Shown piece after piece: positions 1 through 8,538 of a DNA stretch of 64,000 nucleotides; positions within the stretch are counted from its first letter, which is position 1; every line of letters begins with the position of its first letter. The stretch is from Arenibacter sp040216555. GTDB lineage: Bacteria; Bacteroidota; Bacteroidia; Flavobacteriales; Flavobacteriaceae. The notes under the pieces are model-generated. The model searched no databases, was not told where the DNA came from, and saw only the letters and a program-made list of their open reading frames with translations. Location: NCBI GenBank assembly GCA_040216555.1, contig JAVJOW010000010.1, positions 1 to 64,000 on the forward strand, written 5' to 3'. The position numbers were made by a program, and so were the translations under genes.

Positions 1-27
1 CTTGCCCTGAGGTTTAATACCTTTTAT
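1..27. repeat. dispersed repeat, truncated by window edge
   Basis: The first 27 bases recur exactly at 31517-31543. There they form the right half of a TCAGGGC-TT-GCCCTGA hairpin followed by GGTTTAATACC. The left arm of this copy would lie outside the window. Another remnant (GTTTAATACC plus a T-rich tail) is near 31360. It is a short interspersed repeat; its function is unknown. Confidence 0.75.
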
Positions 28-473
28 TCCTATAATTATTATTGATAATGGGTCCATTTTCTTGGTCCATAACCGCCAATAATAGATACTGCCAGGCAGA
101 ACCGGATACACTAGTTGAGGGCTCAAATTTTTGGATTGAAGGTAGCCCTGCACTTGTCGTTACCTATAATTTGGATAGGGACAGGTGATGGATAAATGAA
201 ATTAATCCAAAAAAAGTATGATATATGTTGTAAACAACAACTAAAGTTGAAAAATTAACAAAAATCTACCCCTGTTAACGTTAACGAATAAAAAAATAAT
301 GCTAACTTTCATTGCAAAAGGGGACAAGTTGTCTTTTACATGAATTGTAAAGTTTGATCTCCTACGCCAAAATACCTAGTGGGCAGTTGGTTGCTTAAAG
401 CATTAAACGGTTTTGAATTCAAGGTTGGGACGTTGTATAAAGTCAATAAAATTAATAGTTAACGTAAATATAA
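28..473. other. intergenic region upstream of the Gfo/Idh/MocA gene
   Basis: No convincing coding frame is visible. The stretch holds the small palindrome CTGCCAGGCAG near 88-98, the perfect dyad at 274-285 annotated separately, and an A+T-rich leader with a second GTTAACG at 458-464, just before the start codon of the oxidoreductase. Confidence 0.6.
274..285. promoter_or_regulatory. perfect 12-bp dyad, LacI-type operator candidate
   Basis: GTTAACGTTAAC is perfectly self-complementary with a central CG, as in many LacI/GalR-family operators. It lies about 195 bp upstream of the oxidoreductase start. A second GTTAACG occurs at 458-464. No regulator gene is in the window, so the assignment is inference. 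Confidence 0.4.
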
Positions 474-479
474 TTGCAA

Positions 480-1817
480 ATGAAATCTACGAGAAGATCA
501 TTTATTAAAAGAACGGCCGTGGCAAGTTCTGCCGTTATTGCGGCACCTACCATAATCTCATCCACTGTTTTTGGGGCCAACGACCGTATAAATGCGGCAG
601 TTTTGGGTGTCAATGGCCGTGGAAAAAGCCATATTAAAAGTCTTATGGTACAAAAGAATGTTCAGATTACACACTTGTGCGATCCGGACATGAACCTATT
701 GCGCGAGCGCCAAAAATCCTTTAAGGAGACCTACAATAAAGATGTTGCCCTGGAGCAGGATCTTCGTAGGGTTATGGATAATAAGGATATAGACGTAGTA
801 AGTATTGCATCTCCAAACCATTGGCATGCCCTTTCGGTAATATGGGCCTGCCAGGCAGGGAAGGACGTCTATGTGGAAAAACCGGGATCGCACAACATTT
901 GGGAAGGCCGTAAAATGGTAGAAGCAGCTGCAAAATATGACCGGATTGTACAGCACGGGGTTCAGTTAAGGAGTTCCCCTGCCGTAAACGAAGCCATTAA
1001 TTTAATGCGCGATGGCTATATAGGAAGGGTTTATATGGCCAGAGGTATTGTTTTTCGTTGGAGAGGCGATATCGGGGACCAAGGTTTCTCGCCCGTTCCA
1101 GCAGGAATAGACTATGACCTATGGACAGGACCAGCTCCAAAAAGACCATTTACCAGAAATTTGGTGCACTATAATTGGCACTGGCACTGGGATTATGGCA
1201 ATGGGGATGTAGGAAACCAAGGTATTCATGAAACCGATCTTTGTATGTGGGGATTGGATGTAGGGCTTCCTACAAAAATTACCTCCATGGGCGGTAAGTA
1301 CCTTTGGGACGATTGTAAGGAAGTACCGGAAGTGCTAACTTCCGTATACAACTACCCTGAAGAAAGAAAAATTATACAGTTTGAAGTTCGCCCATGGTGT
1401 ACCAACACCGAAGAAGGCGCCACTGTAGGTAATATTTTCTATGGCGATAAGGGAATATTGGTCGTTGACGGTTATGATAAGTATAAAACCTATTTAGGAA
1501 AGGATAGAACTCCAGGTAAATCCGGAGAAGATGGTGGTGAATCAGGATCGGAAATGGACCGTGGTGATGGCGGAACGGACGGACATTTTGCCAACTTTAT
1601 AGAGGCAGTGCGCAAGCGAGATAAAACTATCTTGAACGGTCCTGTGGAAACGGCCCATCTTTCCTCTGGTTTGGCACATTTGGGTAACATTGCCTATAGA
1701 TTGGATCGTGTCCTTACCTTCAATCCAAAATCCGAGTCGTTCGTGAACGATGCGGAAGCCGATAGAATGCTTAGAAGAGATTACAGGGAAGGATATGAAG
1801 TTCCTGAAAATGTATAA
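480..1817 (+). CDS. Tat-exported Gfo/Idh/MocA family oxidoreductase
   Basis: The protein is 445 aa, starting at ATG 480; an in-frame TTG six bases upstream is less likely. The N-terminus carries a twin-arginine signal (TRRSFIKR) and a hydrophobic alanine-rich segment to about residue 32. A Rossmann NAD(P) loop follows (VLGVNGRG, about 42-49), then the family's EKP motif at 133-135. Length and motifs fit the Bacteroidota secreted sugar dehydrogenases or glycosidases of this superfamily, which keep their nucleotide cofactor through export. Some relatives act in 3-keto-glycoside pathways; the substrate here is unknown. It is transcribed alone, with a dyad upstream and a terminator-like hairpin downstream of the intergenic region. 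Confidence 0.9.
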   Translation: MKSTRRSFIKRTAVASSAVIAAPTIISSTVFGANDRINAAVLGVNGRGKSHIKSLMVQKNVQITHLCDPDMNLLRERQKSFKETYNKDVALEQDLRRVMDNKDIDVVSIASPNHWHALSVIWACQAGKDVYVEKPGSHNIWEGRKMVEAAAKYDRIVQHGVQLRSSPAVNEAINLMRDGYIGRVYMARGIVFRWRGDIGDQGFSPVPAGIDYDLWTGPAPKRPFTRNLVHYNWHWHWDYGNGDVGNQGIHETDLCMWGLDVGLPTKITSMGGKYLWDDCKEVPEVLTSVYNYPEERKIIQFEVRPWCTNTEEGATVGNIFYGDKGILVVDGYDKYKTYLGKDRTPGKSGEDGGESGSEMDRGDGGTDGHFANFIEAVRKRDKTILNGPVETAHLSSGLAHLGNIAYRLDRVLTFNPKSESFVNDAEADRMLRRDYREGYEVPENV

Positions 1818-2206
1818 TAACGTGAGTTCGATTTATATTTAATTTTTAATGAGTTATAAATGGTGATTTTGTCCTGTCTAGCTTGCCTATAGGTAGACGG
1901 GCGCATCCCTATGGTTATCGGGAGAGACCTCAATTAAAAATCGTCACAGTACAATAACCTCTCGACTCCGCCTGCCTTCCGCAGGCAGGCTCGAGGGGAC
2001 AGTAGAAATTTTTAAATTACTTTAAATCAATGTCTTGTAATTCTTTTTTATGTCGAATTCATGTATAATAGGAGGTAGCTCCAGATAATAACCATTATAA
2101 CCAAATGGTTCGGTGGAGTAATAGTAATGCCCAGGGTCTCGGATTCTGGGCATTGTTTATTTAAAATGAGTTTCGCAATATTGGGATATGTTAATGGTCT
2201 TTATTG
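1818..2206. other. convergent intergenic region with REP-like hairpin
   Basis: No gene is visible in this gap. It contains a long GC-rich imperfect hairpin at about 1958-1998: CTCGA and TCGAG outer arms with an inner GCCTGC-CTTCC-GCAGGC stem, not followed by a T run. A CCTATAGG palindrome lies near 1886. The terminator-like hairpin at 2126-2154 is listed separately. CTGCC/GGCAG-containing hairpins recur near 88 and 8425, suggesting a REP-like family. Confidence 0.55.
2126..2162. terminator. stem-loop between convergent genes
   Basis: AATGCCCAG (2126-2134) pairs perfectly with CTGGGCATT (2146-2154) across an 11-base loop and is followed by GTTTATTT. It probably ends transcription from the oxidoreductase and may serve the opposing YdeI-like gene. 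Confidence 0.5.
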
Positions 2207-2791
2207 TTATTGGTCATTCAACCCCTTGCCCTGAAGAATTTTAGGGATGTATTTTTCAACCCTGGAGGCTCTTGTTGTGGATTGTTTGGCCTGTGAAAAA
2301 TACAGCAAATACCCTCTTTGTCGCCCGGGGGTTAAGCCTTGGAACGCAGCTTTTAAATCGGGATCATTATCCAAGGCCACTTTAAATTCATCCGGCATCT
2401 TAAATTCGGAAGTCTTTTTCATTGGCACTTCCAATCCCGCTTTTTCTACTTCCATGGCCTCAAAAATATAGGCTTTGATGGTAGATTTTAGATCTATGAT
2501 TTCCTGTAGGCTTGTAAATCTTATTTGACGGGCGGCTTGTACGTTCTCGGTTTGTTGTATTAAAATGTTGTTCGTGTCCTTCAGTAAAACTCCTTTGTGA
2601 AAGAGAAGGGCGCAATACTCTTTAAAACCGTGAATTAAAACCACATTTTTGCCTTGAAACGTATAACAGGGGTGCATCCATTTAAATTCTTCCGTAAGGC
2701 CACAATCCAAGCAGATTTCCCTAAGTAATTTCATTTCTTGCTGCCATTTTTTGGCCCTATCTAAAAATCTATCAACAACTTTTGGATTCAT
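2207..2791 (-). CDS. YdeI/OmdA-family protein with N-terminal DUF1801-like domain
   Basis: The protein is 194 aa and looks cytoplasmic. The first 110 or so residues resemble DUF1801 (CYTFQGKNVVLIHGFKEYCA). The C-terminus (PDEFKVALDNDPDLKAAF, then GRQRGYLLYFSQAKQ) is the YdeI/OmpD-associated (OmdA) domain. Relatives are annotated as bacteriocin-protection or DNA-associated proteins, but the biochemical function is not established. It stands alone, tail-to-tail with the oxidoreductase and 51 bases upstream of the DUF502 gene on the same strand. Confidence 0.85.
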   Translation of the reverse strand: MNPKVVDRFLDRAKKWQQEMKLLREICLDCGLTEEFKWMHPCYTFQGKNVVLIHGFKEYCALLFHKGVLLKDTNNILIQQTENVQAARQIRFTSLQEIIDLKSTIKAYIFEAMEVEKAGLEVPMKKTSEFKMPDEFKVALDNDPDLKAAFQGLTPGRQRGYLLYFSQAKQSTTRASRVEKYIPKILQGKGLNDQ

Positions 2792-2842
2792 ACTGTATGA
2801 TTTTGTAGCCTTCCAAAAAACGGAGACTTACGTAAAGATTTT

Positions 2843-3442
2843 CTATTCTATATCATTGACGGTTTCTCTTTCTTCATAGATACCGGAAACCCCACCAGAT
2901 ATAATAAATTTCATAACTACCGAAGGATTTACATCAATTACCCTTACTTGATTTCTGGGTACTATGAACAATTCCCCCGAAAAATTATAGGAATGAGGGA
3001 AATAGACGGCTACTTTTTCCTTTTCATCAAGTATGCTCAAATCCTCTTCGGTCAAGAAGCCTAACTTTTCTAAATTTGATATAGGGTTCACCAATACCAT
3101 AACCGGTTTATTAAACTTCTTTTCCTTGCCAACAAAGGCTGAAAAAAGGTCGTTCAAAGCTGAAAATATCAGCTTAAGCAAAGGAGCTTTTTCAATAATC
3201 CGTTTAAATAGTACTTTAAAGGGTCGGGCAAATATACTTTGGCCGATTATCCCAACTAAAACGAGAAATAAAAAGATTACTGCAAATCCCAATCCTGGAA
3301 CATCAATTTTAAAAATTTCCTCGAGTTTGTCATCCAATAGATTGTCTATAAAATTGAATATGACATATATAATGTAGGCCGTGATTCCCAAGGGTGCTAT
3401 ATATAACAGGCCTTGGAGAAAGTAATTAACTAGTCTTTTCAT
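2843..3442 (-). CDS. DUF502 family inner-membrane protein
   Basis: The protein is 199 aa. Two hydrophobic segments near the N-terminus (residues about 8-30 and 50-72) carry the family pattern PLGITAYIIYVIFNFID and the glycine-rich second helix. A soluble beta-rich C-terminal part follows (NPISNLEKLGFLTEED, VAVYFPHSYNFSGELFIVP). This matches the full-length DUF502 family, which is widespread and uncharacterised. The 200 bases between its start and the GNAT stop on the same strand are A+T-rich, with no extra frame seen. Confidence 0.88.
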   Translation of the reverse strand: MKRLVNYFLQGLLYIAPLGITAYIIYVIFNFIDNLLDDKLEEIFKIDVPGLGFAVIFLFLVLVGIIGQSIFARPFKVLFKRIIEKAPLLKLIFSALNDLFSAFVGKEKKFNKPVMVLVNPISNLEKLGFLTEEDLSILDEKEKVAVYFPHSYNFSGELFIVPRNQVRVIDVNPSVVMKFIISGGVSGIYEERETVNDIE

Positions 3443-3644
3443 CTATTTAAAAATTTTTATTAAACCGAAAATGAGCGTAATAAAAATTTTCAGCATAAAT
3501 CAACCGCTATGCTTTCGCATAAAAAATTTAATTGTTTTGGTTGGTATGCAAAAAACTAATTTTGTTTATGCTCATTTCATAAAGCAAAAATAAATGAAAA
3601 TAAGAGTAACCCTTCTCTTTTTGGGAAAACTCTCAGCTTGGGCA

Positions 3645-4160
3645 TCAATATTTTAGGTACATGATGTGGTTGGGATTAAAGTGTGTTTCGGATATTTTAA
3701 AATTATACTCCCCCACAATCTTAAATCCTGTTTTGGTGTAAAAGTGTATGGCTTTTGGGTTCTCTTTCCAGACCGCCAACCAAATTCCTTGCTGATGGTT
3801 TTGTTTGGATATTTCAATAGTAGCTTTGAACAATCCGGCACCTAGATTTTTCCCATAAAACTCCTTTAAAAGATATAGTCGGTCCAGTTTGGTGATGTTT
3901 GGCTCACTAATGTTCTGGTTCGGAGTGCTCAATTCAATTTTTGAAAATCCTGCAATTTTATCATGGAATTGGACAAGCAGGTAGTGAACATTGGTATTCT
4001 CAAATTCCTTGGTTATGGCTTCTTTATTATAGTTTTTTGAAATAAAGCTGTCAATATCTTCTTTTGAAGCGCTGTGCCCGTGGGATTCCCAGAAGGCTTG
4101 TTTTCCTATTTCGGCAATTATTTGGGAGTGCTCCCTATTTGCCTGTATTATTTTAATCAT
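3645..4160 (-). CDS. GNAT family N-acetyltransferase
   Basis: The protein is 171 aa, the usual size of a single-domain GNAT enzyme. The acetyl-CoA pyrophosphate-binding segment is FYGKNLGAGLFKATIEI (about residues 101-117), and NPKAIHFYTKTGFKIVG is the typical C-terminal GNAT motif. It probably transfers an acetyl group from acetyl-CoA to an amine, substrate unknown. It lies just downstream of the restriction module on the same strand, 125 bases away, so co-transcription is possible but not indicated. Confidence 0.88.
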   Translation of the reverse strand: MIKIIQANREHSQIIAEIGKQAFWESHGHSASKEDIDSFISKNYNKEAITKEFENTNVHYLLVQFHDKIAGFSKIELSTPNQNISEPNITKLDRLYLLKEFYGKNLGAGLFKATIEISKQNHQQGIWLAVWKENPKAIHFYTKTGFKIVGEYNFKISETHFNPNHIMYLKY

Positions 4161-4285
4161 TGGATTTGATTACTATTTTTTTCGGGTAAGGCAATACTTT
4201 AAGTGTCTCGCTTGTCTATCGAATAAGGCAGGTTGGCGCCAGCGGGGAAGTTTGGCAATTTGTGTATTAGAGGCATGCACATCTT

Positions 4286-6571
4286 TCAAGTTTTATTATT
4301 CATTAACTCAGTTAGATTGGTAGTGAAAGGAAAGGCAGAAGCTCTACCTGGTGAATAGTTTGTAAGATTTTTAAAATTCCAACTTACATTTTTAAATTCA
4401 AGGTCTGTTACAGGTTCTATTTGAATAATGAGGTAATTATTTTGCGATGGGGAAGGATATCCTTTTCGTATTAAATCTTCTTGCGAGAAAACTTTTGGGC
4501 CTCTGCTCACAATCTTCCATAAGTCACCTGTGTGGTTATCGCCCGAAGTATGAAGCAATAGGTATTTTGAACTAACTGTTTCCTTGTCTAGAGGTAAAGA
4601 ACCGTTACCCGAACCCATTCTGAAATTGTAAAGTTTGTTTTGTTTAATCCATTCGTATTGTTCGGGAGAATTAAAATAGCCGACCAACACAAAAGTATCA
4701 TCAGGTATTAAGTCTCGATTTGCGTTGTATGGTTCCGGTAAAGGCTCATTGACCGAGTTATTGGATTCGGGTGGATTCTTGTAAATGTCAAAAGTTCTGA
4801 ATGCGATTTTCTCTCTCTGTGAGCCACGGTTTATAAAGTGTTCAATGATTTCCAGGATAAATGCTTTCAGTTCACCGATACCGCTATCGGTTTTGGATGG
4901 CTTTACTGGAAATGCACCTAAGCCCGGAATAATTTCATGAAAACCCTTTTGGTTAATTGATTTGTCTCCGGGATATAAAACATAAGCACCGCCAGTTCTC
5001 CTGATAGCATCCTTATATGCGTGCATTTTTAAAAGGTCTGCATTTTTATAAATGCCTTTCCGGTTTTCCGTCTTTTCTTCATCCAGATCATTTTCTGTGT
5101 CTTGTTTTAGGAAATCACTAAGGTTAGCAATTTTATATTTAGCATCAAAATGTACATGAACAATTAGTTCTTGCTTTTCAGCTTCTTGTTCTGAAATTCC
5201 TAACGGCCAAAAAGACAAAGTGTAGTCTGGTCTTAATGTTGTTGTCCAACTGCCAGAGTCGGGATAGTTTTTTTTTCCGCCGAATGAACGGTTGTAGTTA
5301 AAGCGAATATTTAGTTGTCTGTTTCCATTAGTGTATATGCCACGAAGTGCTGTGAATTTTCCCTGCTTTATTTGCAGATTTAAGCCATCAGGTGTTTCTT
5401 TTATTAAATCAGAAATATCCTTTGGCTCTATGTCAAATATAGATTGAAATAGGTCGAGTAATTTGAAGAACAACCAATACTCATAAAGGTTGGCAATATC
5501 CTTTTTTCCTCCACTGTATATGTCATTACCGCCAGTCCAGATTAATTTAGCAGCAAGGTCAAACATGAGCCATACACGTAACACTTCACGGTAACCCTCC
5601 TTTCGTTGTAGAACTGGACTATTGAGCTTTAAAGTTGTTGGTCTTGAAATGTACTTAAAAACAGAGTGATGCAACTGACTTTCCAATTCGCGAATCATTA
5701 ATTCTGATTCGTTTTTCATTTTTTTATGGTGGAATTCTTTTGCTCTGTTATTCATGTCCGTGCAGAATTTTAGGAAGTTTTCTAGTGCATGTTTAACAAA
5801 TCGATTTTCAGGGGTGTCCACTGAATCTGTTTTACGAATGGTTGTGATTCTCTCTGGCAATGTTTTAATGCCATAACTTCTCAGGTAATGTGATTCGGGC
5901 AATTTTGTTCGCTTTCCTCCTTTTAAAATTTCCTTAATGTTAGTGTTTGAAAATCTTCGGGCATTCCGGATATCTTTTTCTTCCGTTTTTTCCGTCCACT
6001 TTGTTACTGGCGTCGTTACAATTCTGTGAACAGCTTCTGCAAATTCATCTGATCCGATAACTGAATTGATAAAGGCAAATTTTTGATATAGTGTTTGACT
6101 ATCTTTGGTGTAATCAATTTCAAAATGTTGTGAAACCGGTGAGTTGGCCCGCAATAAAAGGTCAGTACATTTTTCGGTTATCAGCTCCAGCATATCTCTG
6201 TAGTCATCCCGATAACCGGATTTGATGGATTGCACCTCAAGTTCAACTTTACCGCATTCCTTAGAAGTTTCTTTTTCTAACAGAGGAATAGAAAGTGTAC
6301 CTACAAAAATATTGGGTGCAATAGTACCCAGATTTGTAGTTCGCTTATGCTGTTGTATGATGTTCTCACCAATATCATCAAGTACGAAATTGGAATCATT
6401 AATTTGATAATCATAGAAACATCCTTCAACCAGTTGATATCGAGCCTCATTGTGTTCGGTAGCGCTTCCCTCGGCATCAAACAAAGAATCTGGCCTGCGG
6501 GCATCTATCCAGAGGCGTAGACCTTCTTGAAATATGTCAAGATTTATTTCTATGTGCGATACTGATTTCAC
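4286..6571 (-). CDS. McrC-like DUF2357/PD-(D/E)XK nuclease subunit of a type IV restriction system
   Basis: The protein is 761 aa. The N-terminal half is DUF2357-like. The middle holds a restriction-type nuclease core: a helix with NLYEYWLFF near 360, RPDYTL near 448, and FDAKYK near 474-479, giving the E...D...(D)xK arrangement of PD-(D/E)XK enzymes (COG1700/DUF524 lineage). About 150 further residues follow (GYFNSPEQYEWIKQ, GDLWKIVSRGP), which read like an EVE/PUA-type small domain; that is inference. The start is GTG, five bases after the McrB stop, so translational coupling is likely. With its neighbour it should cleave modified DNA, as McrBC does. Target and modification are unknown. Confidence 0.85.
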   Translation of the reverse strand: MKSVSHIEINLDIFQEGLRLWIDARRPDSLFDAEGSATEHNEARYQLVEGCFYDYQINDSNFVLDDIGENIIQQHKRTTNLGTIAPNIFVGTLSIPLLEKETSKECGKVELEVQSIKSGYRDDYRDMLELITEKCTDLLLRANSPVSQHFEIDYTKDSQTLYQKFAFINSVIGSDEFAEAVHRIVTTPVTKWTEKTEEKDIRNARRFSNTNIKEILKGGKRTKLPESHYLRSYGIKTLPERITTIRKTDSVDTPENRFVKHALENFLKFCTDMNNRAKEFHHKKMKNESELMIRELESQLHHSVFKYISRPTTLKLNSPVLQRKEGYREVLRVWLMFDLAAKLIWTGGNDIYSGGKKDIANLYEYWLFFKLLDLFQSIFDIEPKDISDLIKETPDGLNLQIKQGKFTALRGIYTNGNRQLNIRFNYNRSFGGKKNYPDSGSWTTTLRPDYTLSFWPLGISEQEAEKQELIVHVHFDAKYKIANLSDFLKQDTENDLDEEKTENRKGIYKNADLLKMHAYKDAIRRTGGAYVLYPGDKSINQKGFHEIIPGLGAFPVKPSKTDSGIGELKAFILEIIEHFINRGSQREKIAFRTFDIYKNPPESNNSVNEPLPEPYNANRDLIPDDTFVLVGYFNSPEQYEWIKQNKLYNFRMGSGNGSLPLDKETVSSKYLLLHTSGDNHTGDLWKIVSRGPKVFSQEDLIRKGYPSPSQNNYLIIQIEPVTDLEFKNVSWNFKNLTNYSPGRASAFPFTTNLTELMNNKT

Positions 6572-6576
6572 TTTTT

Positions 6577-8175
6577 TTATGCTTCTGCAAAACTTGCAAA
6601 TCCGTTGTCAACAGCCCCATTGTACATGCGCGCAATTTTTTCGAGTGAAAGGGGGTAGAGCACTTCAGACCCTTCGAAATCAAAGTCTGAGTTTTCAAAA
6701 ACTTCAGTGATGATTTTGGGGTCACCTGAAATGCAGAATGAGCCAAGTGTTTCCAAAACTGGACTTATTTTTCTGCGTGAACCATGCAGCTTGGGTAAAA
6801 GCTTCTGCATAATGGCAATGTCAATTTTTTGATTGGTTGTGAGCTTATCGTCCAGTATTGTTAGCTGATGAATCAAACGCAAAATTTCCGTTGCACTTCT
6901 GTAACCGAATTCCGCTCCGGTCTTTTTCAGTTCGCCAAAGAACTTTACCAAAGCATCATTGATAGAATCAATATCTGTGGTGTCAAATGATTTATTTGCA
7001 GCCATATCTAGAAAACTTTTTGCCATTGCAGCACCTTTTCCGGTTAAAACATCCATGTTGATGTCCTTAATATTGCCCAAGAAGTTTTTCATCTCATCTT
7101 GAGTAACCCGAAACTCAATGGTATTGGCTCTATCCAGCACTTTGGGGCTAAACATATTTGTGGTCTCATCAATGTTCACAGTGCCAATGATGAATAGATT
7201 GCTAGGAATTTTCAGTTTTGCAGGAACACCATTGTCCACCGTTCCTTCGGAATACAATGGAATTTGGTCCTTCGATTCCATTACACTAAGGAAGTCGGCA
7301 AAGTAGCGTTCAACATGGCTCAAATTCATTTCATCCAGAATCAGGAAGTGCGGAAGTTCAGGCTCATTGTTCGCTTGAATAATTAAATCGAGAACACCGC
7401 TATCCGGTTTAACATATTCTTCCGGCTTCAGAGCATTAGGATAACCCAACAAAGGTTCACGATTAGTCCAGTCTGCACCTACTGGAATCAAATTGCATTG
7501 ACTTTCTTGTTGGCAAATCCATTGTACAAATGCTTGGGCCAACTTAGTCTTTCCCGAACCAGAAAGCCCCGTTAGTATTACGAATGGTTTAGCTAAAAGT
7601 GAGCCTATAAAACGTGTAATTAATTTATCAGGGTAAATTAGTCCGGAATTTTTGCAAGCTTTTTGTAAGTCTAGTATAGAAAAATGTGTCGAATAGTCTA
7701 AATGAGATTGTACAGTGCTTAGTTTCCCTATTTGTGTAGATTTATAATATCCAATTATTTTCTCTAAATCTTTCTCAATAGTAATTTCATTCAAATTTTC
7801 TTTTAGATCATAAACCTTAAATATAAATGATGCTCCATATCGGTCTGGTTTTTGATTATAAATTTTTTCAAAATACTCATGAATTGTCTCTTTATTATCA
7901 ATATTCCACTCCATTTCGGGTTTATCGGTTTCACTAATGCCAAAAGCTAGTATAAGAATATCATAATCCTTATAATAAAGATAAACTGGAAAAATACCTT
8001 TACTTGTTGTATTTGGTTCTTTTAAAAAAGAAATCCAAGGAATTCTTGCACGATAACCTTGCCCAAAACTAACTTTAACTTTAGTTCCCAAATATTCTGA
8101 GATAAAATGTTTTGTTTTTAAATTTTCTGTTTTTGCCTGAGTTAAGAACTCCTCTAATTGATTGAAAAATCCCAT
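6577..8175 (-). CDS. McrB-like AAA+ NTPase with MrcB N-terminal (DUF3578) domain
   Basis: The protein is 532 aa. Residues 1-150 match the MrcB_N/DUF3578 pattern (KVSFGQGYRARIPWISFL, then a TTSKGIFPVYLYY strand), a proposed DNA-reading module. The AAA+ core follows: Walker A GLSGSGKT at 203-210, Walker B FLILDEMNLSHVERYF, sensor-like GTVNIDETT (McrB usually has MNTAD here), and RSATEIL near the arginine-finger region. It is the motor for the downstream nuclease and the first gene of the pair. The first 500 coding bases look more A+T-rich than the rest, consistent with mosaic history. GTP rather than ATP use is inferred from the family. Confidence 0.88.
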   Translation of the reverse strand: MGFFNQLEEFLTQAKTENLKTKHFISEYLGTKVKVSFGQGYRARIPWISFLKEPNTTSKGIFPVYLYYKDYDILILAFGISETDKPEMEWNIDNKETIHEYFEKIYNQKPDRYGASFIFKVYDLKENLNEITIEKDLEKIIGYYKSTQIGKLSTVQSHLDYSTHFSILDLQKACKNSGLIYPDKLITRFIGSLLAKPFVILTGLSGSGKTKLAQAFVQWICQQESQCNLIPVGADWTNREPLLGYPNALKPEEYVKPDSGVLDLIIQANNEPELPHFLILDEMNLSHVERYFADFLSVMESKDQIPLYSEGTVDNGVPAKLKIPSNLFIIGTVNIDETTNMFSPKVLDRANTIEFRVTQDEMKNFLGNIKDINMDVLTGKGAAMAKSFLDMAANKSFDTTDIDSINDALVKFFGELKKTGAEFGYRSATEILRLIHQLTILDDKLTTNQKIDIAIMQKLLPKLHGSRRKISPVLETLGSFCISGDPKIITEVFENSDFDFEGSEVLYPLSLEKIARMYNGAVDNGFASFAEA

Positions 8176-8538
8176 TGATCAAAATTTAATTTTTTAGGTA
8201 GATTATATTTGCGTTCACAAGTCTTAAAACTCTTTTATCAGGGTTGTTTAGGAATATTTAATAACGGCAACTGGAATAAAATCCATTTTTTATTAGCTTA
8301 GAAAGTAAACTTTAAAATATTCATAAAGTGCGGTAGGTATTTCATTTTTTAAAAGGTATATAATGAATTCTTGTATTACTAATCGCACTTTCCAATCGCC
8401 TAATTTAGCAAATAAAAACTGAACCTTCCTGCCTACAGGCCGGAAGAAAATCCGTACTACCACCTATTTTGCCATTGGAGAATATCCTGAACTAGACTTG
8501 GGCAATTAGGCATGACCGTTAAGGGTTATGGTTTTCCT
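8176..8538. other. intergenic region with hairpin 8425-8446
   Basis: No coding frame with homology or length is visible. A compact hairpin, CTTCC-T-GCCT-AC-AGGC-C-GGAAG, sits at 8425-8446 and resembles the CTGCC/GGCAG hairpin near 1970. A TATATTTG at 8204-8211 on the plus strand resembles a -7 box but leads to no gene. The region marks the left boundary of the restriction module. Confidence 0.45.

Noticed and set aside
8204..8211. TATATTTG -7 box on the plus strand
   Set aside because: It points away from the restriction genes into a region with no coding frame; such octamers are expected by chance in A+T-rich DNA.
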